Both the position numbers and the translations under genes were made by a program. This document shows positions 1 to 13,784 of a stretch of 64,000 nucleotides of DNA, in pieces (the stretch's first letter is position 1; the number at the start of each line of letters is the position of its first letter). The DNA lies in the NCBI RefSeq assembly GCF_051401765.1, contig NW_027480449.1, forward strand, positions 372,001 to 436,000. The letters run 5' to 3'. The notes under the pieces are model-generated. The model was not told the origin of the DNA. It saw only the letters and a program-made list of their open reading frames with translations, and did not search any database. This stretch comes from Calliopsis andreniformis (taxonomy: Eukaryota > Arthropoda > Insecta > Hymenoptera > Andrenidae).

Positions 1-1595
1 ACAGACACTGCTGCTGATACTGTCAATGCTCCTGACACGGCTCCTGACACAGACACTGCTCCTGACACTGCTCCCGACACTGACACTGCTCCTGGCACTG
101 ACAGTGCTCCTGACACTGCTCCTGACATAGACACTGCTCCTGACACTGCTCCTGACACTGACACTGCTCCTGACACTGACACTGCTCCGCATACTGCTCC
201 TGGCACTGACACTGCTGCTGACACTGCTCCTAACACAGACACTGCTGCTGATACTGACAATGCTCCTGACACTGCTCCTGACACAGCTCCTGACACTGAC
301 ACTGCACCTGAGAATGCTCCTGACACTGACGCTGCACCTGACACTGCTCCTGTCACTGCTCCTGACACTGACACTGGCACTGACACAGCTCCAGCCACTG
401 ACACTGCTCCTGTCGCTGCTCCTGGCACTGACACTGACCCCGACACTGCTCCTGTCTCTGACACTGACCCTGACACGGCTCCTGACACTGACCCTGCTCC
501 TGACACTGCTCCTGAAACTGCTCCAGACACTGACACAGCTCCTAACACTGCTCCTGACGCTGACACTACCCCTGACACTGTTCCTAACATTGCAGCTGTC
601 ACTGACACTGCTCCTGACACTGGCACTGGACCTGACACTGCTTCTGACACTGACACTGCTCCCGCCACTGTTCCTGACACTGCTGCTCACAAAGACACTG
701 CTCCTGACACTGACACTGCTCCTGACACTGCTCCTCACACTGCTCCTGATACTGACACTGGCACTGCTACTGACCATGCTCCTGACACTGACACTGCTGC
801 TGATCCTGACAATGCTCCTGACACTGCTCCAGTCACTGACACTGACACTGCACCTGACACTACTCCTGAAATAGCTGCTGTCACTGACACTTCTCCTGTC
901 ACTGCTCCTGACACTGACACTGCTCCAGACACTGCTCCTGACACAGGCACTGCTCCTGATACTGCCACTGACCCTGACACTGCTCCTGACACTGACACTG
1001 CTGCTGATACTGACAATGCTCCTGACACTGCTCCTGACAGAGCTCCTGACACTGACACTGCTCCTGGCACTGACAGTGCTCCTGACACTGCTCCTGACAT
1101 AGACACTGCTCCTGACACTGCTCCTGACACTGACACTGCTCCTGACACTGACACTGCTCCGCATACTGCTCCTGGCACTGACACTGCTGCTGACACTGCT
1201 CCTAACACAGACACTGCTGCTGATACTGACAATGCTCCTGACACTGCTCCTGACACAGCTCCTGACACTGACACTGCTCCTCCCACTGTTCCTGACACTG
1301 CTGCTCACACTGACACTGCTCCTGTCACTGGCACTGCTCCTGATACAGACACTGCTGGTGATCCTGACAATGTTCCTGACACTGTTCCTGACACTGCTCC
1401 TGACACTGACACTGCTCCTGACACTGCTCCTGACACTGACACTGCTCCGCATACTGCTCCTGGCACTGACACTGCTGCTGACACTGCTCCCGACACTGAC
1501 ACTGCTCCTGATACTGCTCCTGACACTGGTCCTGACACTGACGCTTGTCCTGACACTGCTCCTGAAACTGACACTGGTGCTGACACTGCTCCTGA
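1..1595 (+). repeat. Left-edge block, copy of 7.2-8.8 kb
   Basis: This stretch matches about 7196-8808 at an offset of 7,195 bp, changing to 7,213 bp near 1.17 kb because of an 18-bp (three-hexamer) length difference. It also matches the second copy of that region near 10.6-12.2 kb. The order of rare words (GTCAAT, GCACCTGAGAAT, GTCGCT, GACCCCGACACT, CACAAAGACACT) is the same in all. Similarity ends near 1.6 kb, where this block continues with GACAGAGACACTGCCCC and the other with GACACAGACGCTGCTCC. The window therefore begins inside the array. Confidence 0.8.
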
Positions 1596-4197
1596 CAGAG
1601 ACACTGCCCCTCACACTGCTCCTGACTCTGACACTGCACCTGAGAATGCTCCTGACACTGACGCTGCACCCGGCACTGCTCCTGACGCTGCACCTGACAC
1701 TGCTCCTGACACAGGCACTGCTCCTGATACTGCCACTGACACTGCTCCTGACCCTGCTCCTGACACTGCTCCTGACACTGACACTGCTCCTGACACTGCT
1801 CCTGACACTGACAGTGCTCCTGACACTGCTCCTGACACTGACACTGACACACCTCCTGGCACTGCTCCTGACACTGACACTGGTCCTGTCACTGACACTG
1901 CTCCTCACACTGCTCCTGACACTGACACTGCTCCTCACACTGCTCCTGACACTGACACTGCTCCTCACACTGCTCCTGACACTGACACTGCTCCTGACAC
2001 TGCTGCTGACACTGACACTGCTCCTGAGACTGACACTGCTCCGCATACTGCTCCTGGCACTGACACTGCTGCTGACACTGCTCCTAACACAGACACTGCT
2101 GCTGATACTGACAATGCTCCTGACACTGCTCCTGACACAGCTCCTGACACTGACACTGCTCCTCCCACTGTTCCTGACACTGCTGCTCACACTGACACTG
2201 CTCCTGTCACTGGCACTGCTCCTGACACTGACACTGCTGCTGATCCTGACAATGCTCCTGACGCTGCTCCAGTCACTGACACTGACACTGCACCTGACAC
2301 TACTCCTGAAATAGATGCTGTCACTGACACTTCTCCTGTCACTGCTCCTGACACTGACGCTGCTGCCGATCCTGAGAATGCTCCTGACACTGCTCCTGAC
2401 ACTGACTCTGCTCCTGACACTGCTACTGACACTGACACTGCTCCTCACACTGCTCCTGACACTGCTCCTGACACTGACCCTGTTCCTGACACTACTCCTG
2501 AAAGTGCTCCAGACACTGACGCTGCTCCAGCCACTGACACTGCTCCTGACACTGCTCCTGACACCGACACTTGTCCTGACACTGCTCCTGAACCTGACAC
2601 TTGTCCTGACACAGCTCCTGACACTGACACTGCTCCAGACACTGCTCCTGACACTGCTCCTGACACTGACACTGCTCCTGACACTGCTCCTCACACTGAC
2701 ACTGCTGCTGATCCTGACAATGCTCCTGACACTGCTCCTGACACAGCTCCTGACGCTGACACTGCGCCTGGCACTGACAGTGCTCCTGACACTGCTCCTG
2801 ACATAGACACTGCTCCTGACACTGACACTGCTCCAGGCACTGCTCCTGACACTGATACTGCTCCTCACACTGCTCCTGGCACTGACACTGCTGCTAACAC
2901 TGCTCCTAACACAGACACTGCTGCTGATACTGACAATGCTCCTGACACGGCTCCTGACACAGACACTGCTCCTGACACTGCTCCCGACACTGACACTGCT
3001 CCTGATACTGCTCCTGACACTGGTCCTGACGCTGACGCTTGTCCTGACACTGCTCCTGAAACTGACACAGGTCCTGACACTGCTCCTGACACAGACACTG
3101 CTCCTCACACTGCTCCTGACTCTGACACTGCGCCTGAGAATGCTCCTGACACTGCTCCTGACACTGACACTGCTCCAGAGACTGCTCCTGACACTCACAG
3201 TGCTGCTGACACTGCTCCTGACACTGACACTGACACACCTCCTGGCACTGCTCCCGACACTGACGGTGCTGCTGATCCTGAGAATGCTCCTGACACTGCT
3301 CCTGACACTGACACTGCTCCTGCAACTGTTCCTGACACTGCTGCTCACAAAGACACTGCTCCTAACACTGACACTGCTCCTCACACTGCTCCTGATACTG
3401 ACACTGGCACTGCTACTGGCCATGCTCCTGACACTGACGCTGCTGCCGAACCTGAGAATGCTCCTGACACTGCTCTTGACACTGACACAGCTCCTGAGAG
3501 TGCTCCAGACACTGGCACTGCTGCTGTTCCTGAGAATGCCCCTGAATCTGGTCCTCACACTGACTCTGCTCCTGACACTGCACCTGACACTGACAGTGCT
3601 CCTGACACTGTTCCTGACACTGCTCCTGATACTGACACTGGCACTGCTACTGACCATCCTGCTGACACTGACACTGCTGCTGATCCTGACAATGCTCCTG
3701 ACACTGCTCCAGCCACTGACACTGACACTGCACCTGACACTACTCCTGAAATAGCTGCTGTCACTGACACTTCTCCTGTCACTGCTCCTGACACTGACGG
3801 TGCTGCTGATCCTGAGAATGCTCCTGACACTACTCCTGACACTGACACTGCTCCTAGCACTGCTGCTGACACTGGCACTGCTGCTGTTCCTGAGAATACC
3901 ACTGAATCTGCTCCTCACACTGGCACTGCTACTGACCATGCTCCTGACACTGACACTGCCACTGACACTGCCCCTGACCCTGCTCCTGACACTGCTCCTG
4001 GTACTGACACTGCTCCTGACACTGCTCCTGACGCTGCACCTGACTCTGACACTTGTCCTGACACTGCTCCTGACACTGCTCCTGAAACTGACACAGGTCC
4101 TGACACTGCTCCTGACACAGACACTGCTCCTCACACTGCTCCTGACACTGACACTGCACCAGAGAATGCTCCTGACACTGACGCTGCACCTGACACT

Positions 4198-4204
4198 GCT
4201 CTAT
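4198..4204 (+). other. +1 hexamer register break (GCTCTATGTC), copy 1
   Basis: The word pair normally reading GCTCCTGTCACT appears as GCTCTATGTCACT, with seven bases where six are expected. The hexamer register shifts by +1, and the stop-free Ala-Pro/Asp-Thr frame moves from frame 1 to frame 2; frame 1 meets TGA about 15 bases on. The same string with the same flanks occurs at four other places. Confidence 0.93.
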
Positions 4205-6306
4205 GTCACTGCTCCTGACACTGACACTGACACTGCTACTGACACTGACACTGCTCCTGACACTGACACTGCTCCAGATACTGCTCCTGACACAGGCACT
4301 GCTCCTGATACTGCCACTGACCCTGACACTGTTCCTGACATTGCAGCTGACACTGACACTGCTCCTGACACTGACACTGACACTGGTCCTGTCACTGACG
4401 CTGCTCCTCACACTGCTCCTGACACCGACACTTCTCCTGACACTGCTCCTGAAACTGACACTGGTCCTGACACTGCTCCTGACACTGATACTGCTCCTCA
4501 CACTGCTCCTGACACTGACACTGCACCTGAGAATGCTCCTGACACTGACGCTGCACCTGACACTGCTCCTGTCACAGCTCCTGACACTGACACTGCTCCT
4601 GACACTGACACTGCTCCAGACACTGGTCCTGACACTGCTCCTGACACTGACACTGCTGCTGATCCTGACAATGCTCCTGACGCTGCTCCTGACACAGATC
4701 CTGACACTGACACTGCTCCTGACACTGCTCCTGACACTGACACTGCTCCTCACACTGCTCCTGGCACTGACACTGCTGCTGACACTGCTCCTAACACAGA
4801 CACTGCTGCTGATACTGTCAATGCTCCTGACACGGCTCCTGACACAGACACTGCTCCTGACACTGCTCCCGACACTGACACTGCTCCTGGCACTGACAGT
4901 GCTCCTGACACTGCTCCTGACATAGACACTGCTCCTGACACTGCTCCTGACACTGACACTGCTCCTGGCACTTACACTGCTGCTGACACTGATCCTAACA
5001 CAGACACTGCTGCTGATACTGACAATGCTCCTGACACGGCTCCTGACACAGACACTGCTCCTGACACTGCTCCCGACACTGACACTGCTCCTGATACTGC
5101 TCCTGACACTGGTCCTGACGCTGACGCTTGTCCTGACACTGCTCCTGAAACTGACACAGGTCCTGACACTGCTCCTGACACAGACACTGCTCCTCACACT
5201 GCTCCTGACTCTGACACTGCGCCTGAGAATGCTCCTGACACTGCTCCTGACACTGACACTGCTCCAGAGACTGCTCCTGACACTCACAGTGCTGCTGACA
5301 CTGCTCCTGACACTGACACTGACACACCTCCTGGCACTGCTCCCGACACTGACGGTGCTGCTGATCCTGAGAATGCTCCTGACACTGCTCCTGACACTGA
5401 CACTGCTCCTGCAACTGTTCCTGACACTGCTGCTCACAAAGACACTGCTCCTGACACTGACACTGCTCCTCACACTGCTCCTGATACTGACACTGGCACT
5501 GGTACTGGCCATGCTCCTGACACTGACACTGCTGCTGATCCTGACAATGCTCCTGACGCTGCTCCAGTCACTGACACTGACACTGCACGTGACACTGCTC
5601 CTGAAATAGCTGCTGTCACTGACACTTCTCCTGTCACTGCTCCTGACACTGACGCTGCTGCCGAACCTGAGAATGCTCCTGACACTGCTCTTGACACTGA
5701 CACAGCTCCTGAGAGTGCTCCAGACACTCGCACTGCTGCTGTTCCTGAGAATGCCCCTGAATCTGGTCCTCGCACTGACTCTGCTCCTGACACTGCACCT
5801 GACACTGACAGTGCTCCTGACACTACACCTGACACTGCTCCTGATACTGACACTGGCACTGCTACTGACCATCCTGCTGACACTGACACTGCTGCTGATC
5901 CTGACAATGCTCCTGACACTGCTCCAGCCACTGACACTGACACTGCACCTGACACTACTCCTGAAATAGCTGCTGTCACTGACACTTCTCCTGTCACTGC
6001 TCCTGACACTGACGGTGCTGCTGATCCTGAGAATGCTCCTGACACTACTCCTGACACTGACACTGCTCCTAGCACTGCTGCTGACACTGGCACTGCTGCT
6101 GTTCCTGAGAATACCACTGAATCTGCTCCTCACACTGGCACTGCTACTGACCCTGCTCCTGACACTGACACTGCCACTGACACTGCCCCTGACCCTGCTC
6201 CTGACACTGCTCCTGGCACTGACACTGCTCCTGACACTGCTCCTGACGCTGCACCTGACTCTGACACTTGTCCTGACACTGCTCCTGACACTGCTCCTGA
6301 AACTGA

Positions 6307-9300
6307 CACAGGTCCTGACACTGCTCCTGACACAGACACTGCTCCTCACACTGACACTGCTCCAGACACTGGTCCTGACACTGCTCCTGGCGCTGACACT
6401 GCTCCAGACACTGCTCCTGACACAGGCACTGCTCCTGATACTGCCACTGACCCTGACACTGTTCCTGACATTGCAGCTGACACTGACACTGCTCCTGACA
6501 CTGACACTGACCCTGCTCCTGGCGCTGACACTGCTCCTGACACTGCTCCTGACATTGACACTGCTCCAGACACTGCTCCTGACACAGGCACTGCTCCTGA
6601 TACTGCCACAGACCCTGACACTGTTCCTGACATTGCAGCTGACACTGACACTGCTCCTGACACTGACACTGACACTGGTCCTGTCACTGACACTGCTCCT
6701 CACACTGCTCCTGACACCGACACTTCTCCTGACACTGCTCCTGAATCTGACACTGGCCCTGACACTGCTCCTGACACTGATACTGCTCCTCACACTGCTC
6801 CTGACACTGACACTGCACCTGAGAATGCTCCTGACACTGACGCTGCACCTGACACTGCTCCTGTCACTGCTCCTGACACTGACACTGCTCCTGACACTGA
6901 CACTGCTCCAGACACTGGTCCTGACACTGCTCCTGGCGCTGACACTGCTCCTGACACTGCTCCTGACACTGACACTGCTGCTGATCCTGACAATGCTCCT
7001 GACGCTGCTCCTGACACAGATCCTGACACTGACACTGCTCCTGGCACTGACAGTGCTTCTGACACTGCTCCTGACATAGACACTGCTCCAGACACTGCTC
7101 CTGATACTGACACTGCTCCTGACACTGCTCCTGACACTGACACTGCTCCTCACACTGCTCCTGGCACTGACACTGCTGCTGACACTGCTCCTAACACAGA
7201 CACTGCTGCTGATACTGTCGATGCTCCTGACACGGCTCCTGACACAGACACTGCTCCTGACACTGCTCCCGACACTGACACTGCTCCTGGCACTGACAGT
7301 GCTCCTGACACTGCTCCTGACATAGACACTGCTCCTGACACTGCTCCTGACACTGACACTGCTCCTGACACTGACACTGCTCCGCATACTGCTCCTGGCA
7401 CTGACACTGCTGCTGACACTGCTCCTAACACAGACACTGCTGCTGATACTGACAATGCTCCTGACACTGCTCCTGACACAGCTCCTGACACTGACACTGC
7501 ACCTGAGAATGCTCCTGACACTGACGCTGCACCTGACACTGCTCCTGTCACTGCTCCTGACACTGACACTGGCACTGACACAGCTCCAGCCACTGACACT
7601 GCTCCTGTCGCTGCTCCTGGCACTGACACTGACCCCGACACTGCTCCTGTCTCTGACACTGACCCTGACACGGCTCCTGACACTGACCCTGCTCCTGACA
7701 CTGCTCCTGAAACTGCTCCAGACACTGACACAGATCCTAACACTGCTCCTGACGCTGACACTACCCCTGACACTGTTCCTAACATTGCAGCTGTCACTGA
7801 CACTGCTCCTGACACTGGCACTGGACCTGACACTGCTCCTGACACTGACACTGCTCCCGCCACTGTTCCTGACACTGCTGCTCACAAAGACACTGCTCCT
7901 GACACTGACACTGCTCCTGACACTGCTCCTCACACTGCTCCTGATACTGACACTGGCACTGCTACTGACCATGCTCCTGACACTGACACTGCTGCTGATC
8001 CTGACAATGCTCCTGACACTGCTCCAGTCACTGACACTGACACTGCACCTGACACTACTCCTGAAATAGCTGCTGTCACTGACACTTCTCCTGTCACTGC
8101 TCCTGACACTGACACTGCTCCAGACACTGCTCCTGACACAGGCACTGCTCCTGATACTGCCACTGACCCTGACACTGCTCCTGACACTGACACTGCTGCT
8201 GATACTGACAATGCTCCTGACACTGCTCCTGACACAGCTCCTGACACTGACACTGCTCCTGGCACTGACAGTGCTCCTGACACTGCTCCTGACATAGACA
8301 CTGCTCCTGACACTGCTCCTGACACTGACACTGCTCCTGACACTGACACTGCTCCTGACACTGGCACTGCTCCGCATACTGCTCCTGGCACTGACACTGC
8401 TGCTGACACTGCTCCTAACACAGACACTGCTGCTGATACTGACAATGCTCCTGACACTGCTCCTGACACAGCTCCTGACACTGACACTGCTCCTCCCACT
8501 GTTCCTGACACTGCTGCTCACACTGACACTGCTCCTGTCACTGGCACTGCTCCTGATACAGACACTGCTGGTGATCCTGACAATGTTCCTGACACTGCTC
8601 CTGACACTGCTCCTGACACTGACACTGCTCCTGACACTGCTCCTGACACTGACACTGCTCCGCATACTGCTCCTGGCACTGACACTGCTGCTGACACTGC
8701 TCCCGACACTGACACTGCTCCTGATACTGCTCCTGACACTGGTCCTGACACTGACGCTTGTCCTGACACTGCTCCTGAAACTGACACTGGTCCTGACACT
8801 GCTCCTGACACAGACGCTGCTCCTCACACTGCTCCTGACTCTGACACTGCACCTGAGAATGCTCCTGACACTGACGCTGCAGCCGACACGGCTCCTGACG
8901 CTGCACCTGACACTGCTCCTGACACAAGCACTGCTCCTGATACTGCCACTGACCCTGACACTGCTCCTGACACAGCTCCTGACACTGACACTGCTCCTGA
9001 CACTGCTCCTGACCCTGCTCCTGACTCAGACACTGCTCCTGACACTGCTCCTGATACTGACACTGGCACTGACACTGACCATGCTCCTGACACTGACACT
9101 GCTGGTGATCCTGACAATGCTCCTGACACAGCTCCAGTCACTGACACTGACACTGCACCTGACACTACTCCTGAAATAGCTGCTGTCACTGACACTTCTC
9201 CTGTCACTGCTCCTGACACTGACGGTGCTGCTCATCCTGAGAATGCTCCTGATACTGGTCCTGACACTGCTGCTGACGCTGGCACTGCTGCTGTTCCTGA

Positions 9301-9738
9301 GAATGCCCCTGAATCTGCTCCTCACACTGACACTGCTCCTGACACTGCTCCTGACACTGACACTGCTCCTCATACTGCTCCTGACACTGACACTGCTCCT
9401 GATAATGACACTGACACTGCTCCTGTCGCTGCTCCTGACACAGACACTGACCCCGACACTGCTCCTGTCTCTGACACTGACCCTGACACTGCTCCTGACT
9501 CAGCTCCTGACACTGACACTGCTCCTGACACTGCTCCTGACACTGCTCCTGACTCTGACACGGCTCCTGATACTGACACTGGCACTGCTACAGACCATGC
9601 TGCTGACACTGACACTGCTGCTGATCCTGACAATGCTCCTGACACTGCTCCAGCCACTGACACTGACACTGCACCTGACACTACTCCTGAAATAGCTGCT
9701 GTCACTGACACTTCTCCTGTCACTGCTCCTGACACTGA
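6307..9738 (+). repeat. 3,432-bp higher-order unit, copy 1
   Basis: This is the first copy of a near-perfect tandem duplication with a period of 3,432 bp (572 hexamers). It begins at the CACAGGTCCTGACACTGC context near 6.31 kb and ends where the same context restarts near 9.74 kb. The copies differ by scattered single bases: GACATT here versus GACACT at 6553/9985, GTCGAT versus GTCAAT near 7217/10649, and GGCACT versus GACACT near 8361/11793. Such high identity across 3.4 kb indicates a recent unequal exchange, or an assembly duplication. Confidence 0.88.
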
Positions 9739-12700
9739 CACAGGTCCTGACACTGCTCCTGACACAGACACTGCTCCTCACACTGACACTGCTCCAGACA
9801 CTGGTCCTGACACTGCTCCTGGCGCTGACACTGCTCCAGACACTGCTCCTGACACAGGCACTGCTCCTGATACTGCCACTGACCCTGACACTGTTCCTGA
9901 CATTGCAGCTGACACTGACACTGCTCCTGACACTGACACTGACCCTGCTCCTGGCGCTGACACTGCTCCTGACACTGCTCCTGACACTGACACTGCTCCA
10001 GACACTGCTCCTGACACAGGCACTGCTCCTGATACTGCCACAGACCCTGACACTGTTCCTGACATTGCAGCTGACACTGACACTGCTCCTGACACTGACA
10101 CTGACACTGGTCCTGTCACTGACACTGCTCCTCACACTGCTCCTGACACCGACACTTCTCCTGACACTGCTCCTGAATCTGACACTGGCCCTGACACTGC
10201 TCCTGACACTGATACTGCTCCTCACACTGCTCCTGACACTGACACTGCACCTGAGAATGCTCCTGACACTGACGCTGCACCTGACACTGCTCCTGTCACT
10301 GCTCCTGACACTGACACTGCTCCTGACACTGACACTGCTCCAGACACTGGTCCTGACACTGCTCCTGGCGCTGACACTGCTCCTGACACTGCTCCTGACA
10401 CTGACACTGCTGCTGATCCTGACAATGCTCCTGACGCTGCTCCTGACACAGATCCTGACACTGACACTGCTCCTGGCACTGACAGTGCTTCTGACACTGC
10501 TCCTGACATAGACACTGCTCCAGACACTGCTCCTGATACTGACACTGCTCCTGACACTGCTCCTGACACTGACACTGCTCCTCACACTGCTCCTGGCACT
10601 GACACTGCTGCTGACACTGCTCCTAACACAGACACTGCTGCTGATACTGTCAATGCTCCTGACACGGCTCCTGACACAGACACTGCTCCTGACACTGCTC
10701 CCGACACTGACACTGCTCCTGGCACTGACAGTGCTCCTGACACTGCTCCTGACATAGACACTGCTCCTGACACTGCTCCTGACACTGACACTGCTCCTGA
10801 CACTGACACTGCTCCGCATACTGCTCCTGGCACTGACACTGCTGCTGACACTGCTCCTAACACAGACACTGCTGCTGATACTGACAATGCTCCTGACACT
10901 GCTCCTGACACAGCTCCTGACACTGACACTGCACCTGAGAATGCTCCTGACACTGACGCTGCACCTGACACTGCTCCTGTCACTGCTCCTGACACTGACA
11001 CTGGCACTGACACAGCTCCAGCCACTGACACTGCTCCTGTCGCTGCTCCTGGCACTGACACTGACCCCGACACTGCTCCTGTCTCTGACACTGACCCTGA
11101 CACGGCTCCTGACACTGACCCTGCTCCTGACACTGCTCCTGAAACTGCTCCAGACACTGACACAGATCCTAACACTGCTCCTGACGCTGACACTACCCCT
11201 GACACTGTTCCTAACATTGCAGCTGTCACTGACACTGCTCCTGACACTGGCACTGGACCTGACACTGCTCCTGACACTGACACTGCTCCCGCCACTGTTC
11301 CTGACACTGCTGCTCACAAAGACACTGCTCCTGACACTGACACTGCTCCTGACACTGCTCCTCACACTGCTCCTGATACTGACACTGGCACTGCTACTGA
11401 CCATGCTCCTGACACTGACACTGCTGCTGATCCTGACAATGCTCCTGACACTGCTCCAGTCACTGACACTGACACTGCACCTGACACTACTCCTGAAATA
11501 GCTGCTGTCACTGACACTTCTCCTGTCACTGCTCCTGACACTGACACTGCTCCAGACACTGCTCCTGACACAGGCACTGCTCCTGATACTGCCACTGACC
11601 CTGACACTGCTCCTGACACTGACACTGCTGCTGATACTGACAATGCTCCTGACACTGCTCCTGACACAGCTCCTGACACTGACACTGCTCCTGGCACTGA
11701 CAGTGCTCCTGACACTGCTCCTGACATAGACACTGCTCCTGACACTGCTCCTGACACTGACACTGCTCCTGACACTGACACTGCTCCTGACACTGACACT
11801 GCTCCGCATACTGCTCCTGGCACTGACACTGCTGCTGACACTGCTCCTAACACAGACACTGCTGCTGATACTGACAATGCTCCTGACACTGCTCCTGACA
11901 CAGCTCCTGACACTGACACTGCTCCTCCCACTGTTCCTGACACTGCTGCTCACACTGACACTGCTCCTGTCACTGGCACTGCTCCTGATACAGACACTGC
12001 TGGTGATCCTGACAATGTTCCTGACACTGCTCCTGACACTGCTCCTGACACTGACACTGCTCCTGACACTGCTCCTGACACTGACACTGCTCCGCATACT
12101 GCTCCTGGCACTGACACTGCTGCTGACACTGCTCCCGACACTGACACTGCTCCTGATACTGCTCCTGACACTGGTCCTGACACTGACGCTTGTCCTGACA
12201 CTGCTCCTGAAACTGACACTGGTCCTGACACTGCTCCTGACACAGACGCTGCTCCTCACACTGCTCCTGACTCTGACACTGCACCTGAGAATGCTCCTGA
12301 CACTGACGCTGCAGCCGACACGGCTCCTGACGCTGCACCTGACACTGCTCCTGACACAAGCACTGCTCCTGATACTGCCACTGACCCTGACACTGCTCCT
12401 GACACAGCTCCTGACACTGACACTGCTCCTGACACTGCTCCTGACCCTGCTCCTGACTCAGACACTGCTCCTGACACTGCTCCTGATACTGACACTGGCA
12501 CTGACACTGACCATGCTCCTGACACTGACACTGCTGGTGATCCTGACAATGCTCCTGACACAGCTCCAGTCACTGACACTGACACTGCACCTGACACTAC
12601 TCCTGAAATAGCTGCTGTCACTGACACTTCTCCTGTCACTGCTCCTGACACTGACGGTGCAGCTCATCCTGAGAATGCTCCTGATACTGGTCCTGACACT

Positions 12701-13170
12701 GCTGCTGACGCTGGCACTGCTGCTGTTCCTGAGAATGCCCCTGAATCTGCTCCTCACACTGACACTGCTCCTGACACTGCTCCTGACACTGACACTGCTC
12801 CTCATACTGCTCCTGACACTGACACTGCTCCTGATAATGACACTGACACTGCTCCTGTCGCTGCTCCTGACACAGACACTGACCCCGACACTGCTCCTGT
12901 CTCTGACACTGACCCTGACACTGCTCCTGACTCAGCTCCTGACACTGACACTGCTCCTGACACTGCTCCTGACACTGCTCCTGACTCTGACACGGCTCCT
13001 GATACTGACACTGGCACTGCTACAGACCATGCTGCTGACACTGACACTGCTGCTGATCCTGACAATGCTCCTGACACTGCTCCAGCCACTGACACTGACA
13101 CTGCACCTGACACTACTCCTGAAATAGCTGCTGTCACTGACACTTCTCCTGTCACTGCTCCTGACACTGA
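9739..13170 (+). repeat. 3,432-bp higher-order unit, copy 2
   Basis: This is the second tandem copy of the unit at 6.31-9.74 kb, offset by exactly 3,432 bp along its length, so no length change has occurred since duplication. It ends near 13.17 kb, where the sequence passes into a GATTCTGAGAATGCTCC context instead of restarting. A private substitution GCAGCTCAT is seen near 12,659, where copy 1 has GCTGCTCAT. Confidence 0.88.
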
Positions 13171-13784
13171 CGGTGCTGCTGATTCTGAGAATGCTCCTGA
13201 CACTGCTCCTGACACTGACTCTGCTCCTGACACTGCTGCTGACACTGGCACAGCTGCTGTTCCTGAGAATACCCCTGAACCTGCTCCTCACACTGGCACT
13301 GCTACTGACCATGCTCCTGACACTGACAGTGCTGCTGATCCTGACAATGTTCCTGACACTGCTCCTGACACTGCTCCTGACACTGACACTGGCACTGACA
13401 CAGCTCCAGACACTGACACTGCTCCTGTCGCTGCTCCTGACACTGACACTGACCCCGACACTGCTCCTGTCTCTGACACTGACCCTGACACTGCTCCTGA
13501 CACAGCTCCTGACACTGACACTGCTCCTGACACTGTTCCTGACAATGCTCCTGACTCTGACACTGCTCCTGACACTGCTCCTGATACTGACACTGGCACT
13601 GCTACTGACCATGCTGCTGACACTGACACAGCTGCTGATCCTGACAATGCTCCTGACACTGCTCCTGACACTGACTCTGCTCCTGACACTGCTGCTGACA
13701 CTGGCACAGCTGCTGTTCCTGAGAATACCCCTGAACCTGCTCCTCACACTGGCACTGCTACTGACCATGCTCCTGACACTGACA

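Larger units (their letters stand above)
1..4218 (+). other. Stop-free Ala-Pro/Asp-Thr frame, segment 1 (not called as a gene)
   Basis: Frame 1 from base 1 reads as dipeptides Asp-Thr and Ala-Pro with variants (Gly-Thr, Ala-Ala, Asp-Pro, Glu-Asn, Val-Thr, His-Thr). It is open to a TGA at 4,216-4,218, just after the first register break. I see no in-frame ATG, splice signal or ribosome site. GCTCCT and GACACT cannot mutate to a stop by one substitution in this frame, so openness carries little weight. Coding by a larger spliced gene is possible but unsupported. Confidence 0.7.

Noticed and set aside
1325..1852. Cys-Gln-Glu-rich minus-strand frames resembling cysteine-rich structural proteins
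   Set aside because: They recur all over the array as the third minus frame of the same words, with no signal peptide or conserved cysteine framework.
4216..4218. Conserved Leu-Cys-His-Cys-Ser C-terminus repeated at four frame ends
   Set aside because: It is the out-of-register translation following the shared GCTCTATGTC insertion and not a conserved protein end.
9022..9028. TGACTCA, an AP-1-type site
   Set aside because: It arises from the GACTCA variant word and recurs with duplicated blocks (for example 9,496 and 12,454). Chance occurrence in a TGAC-rich repeat explains it.
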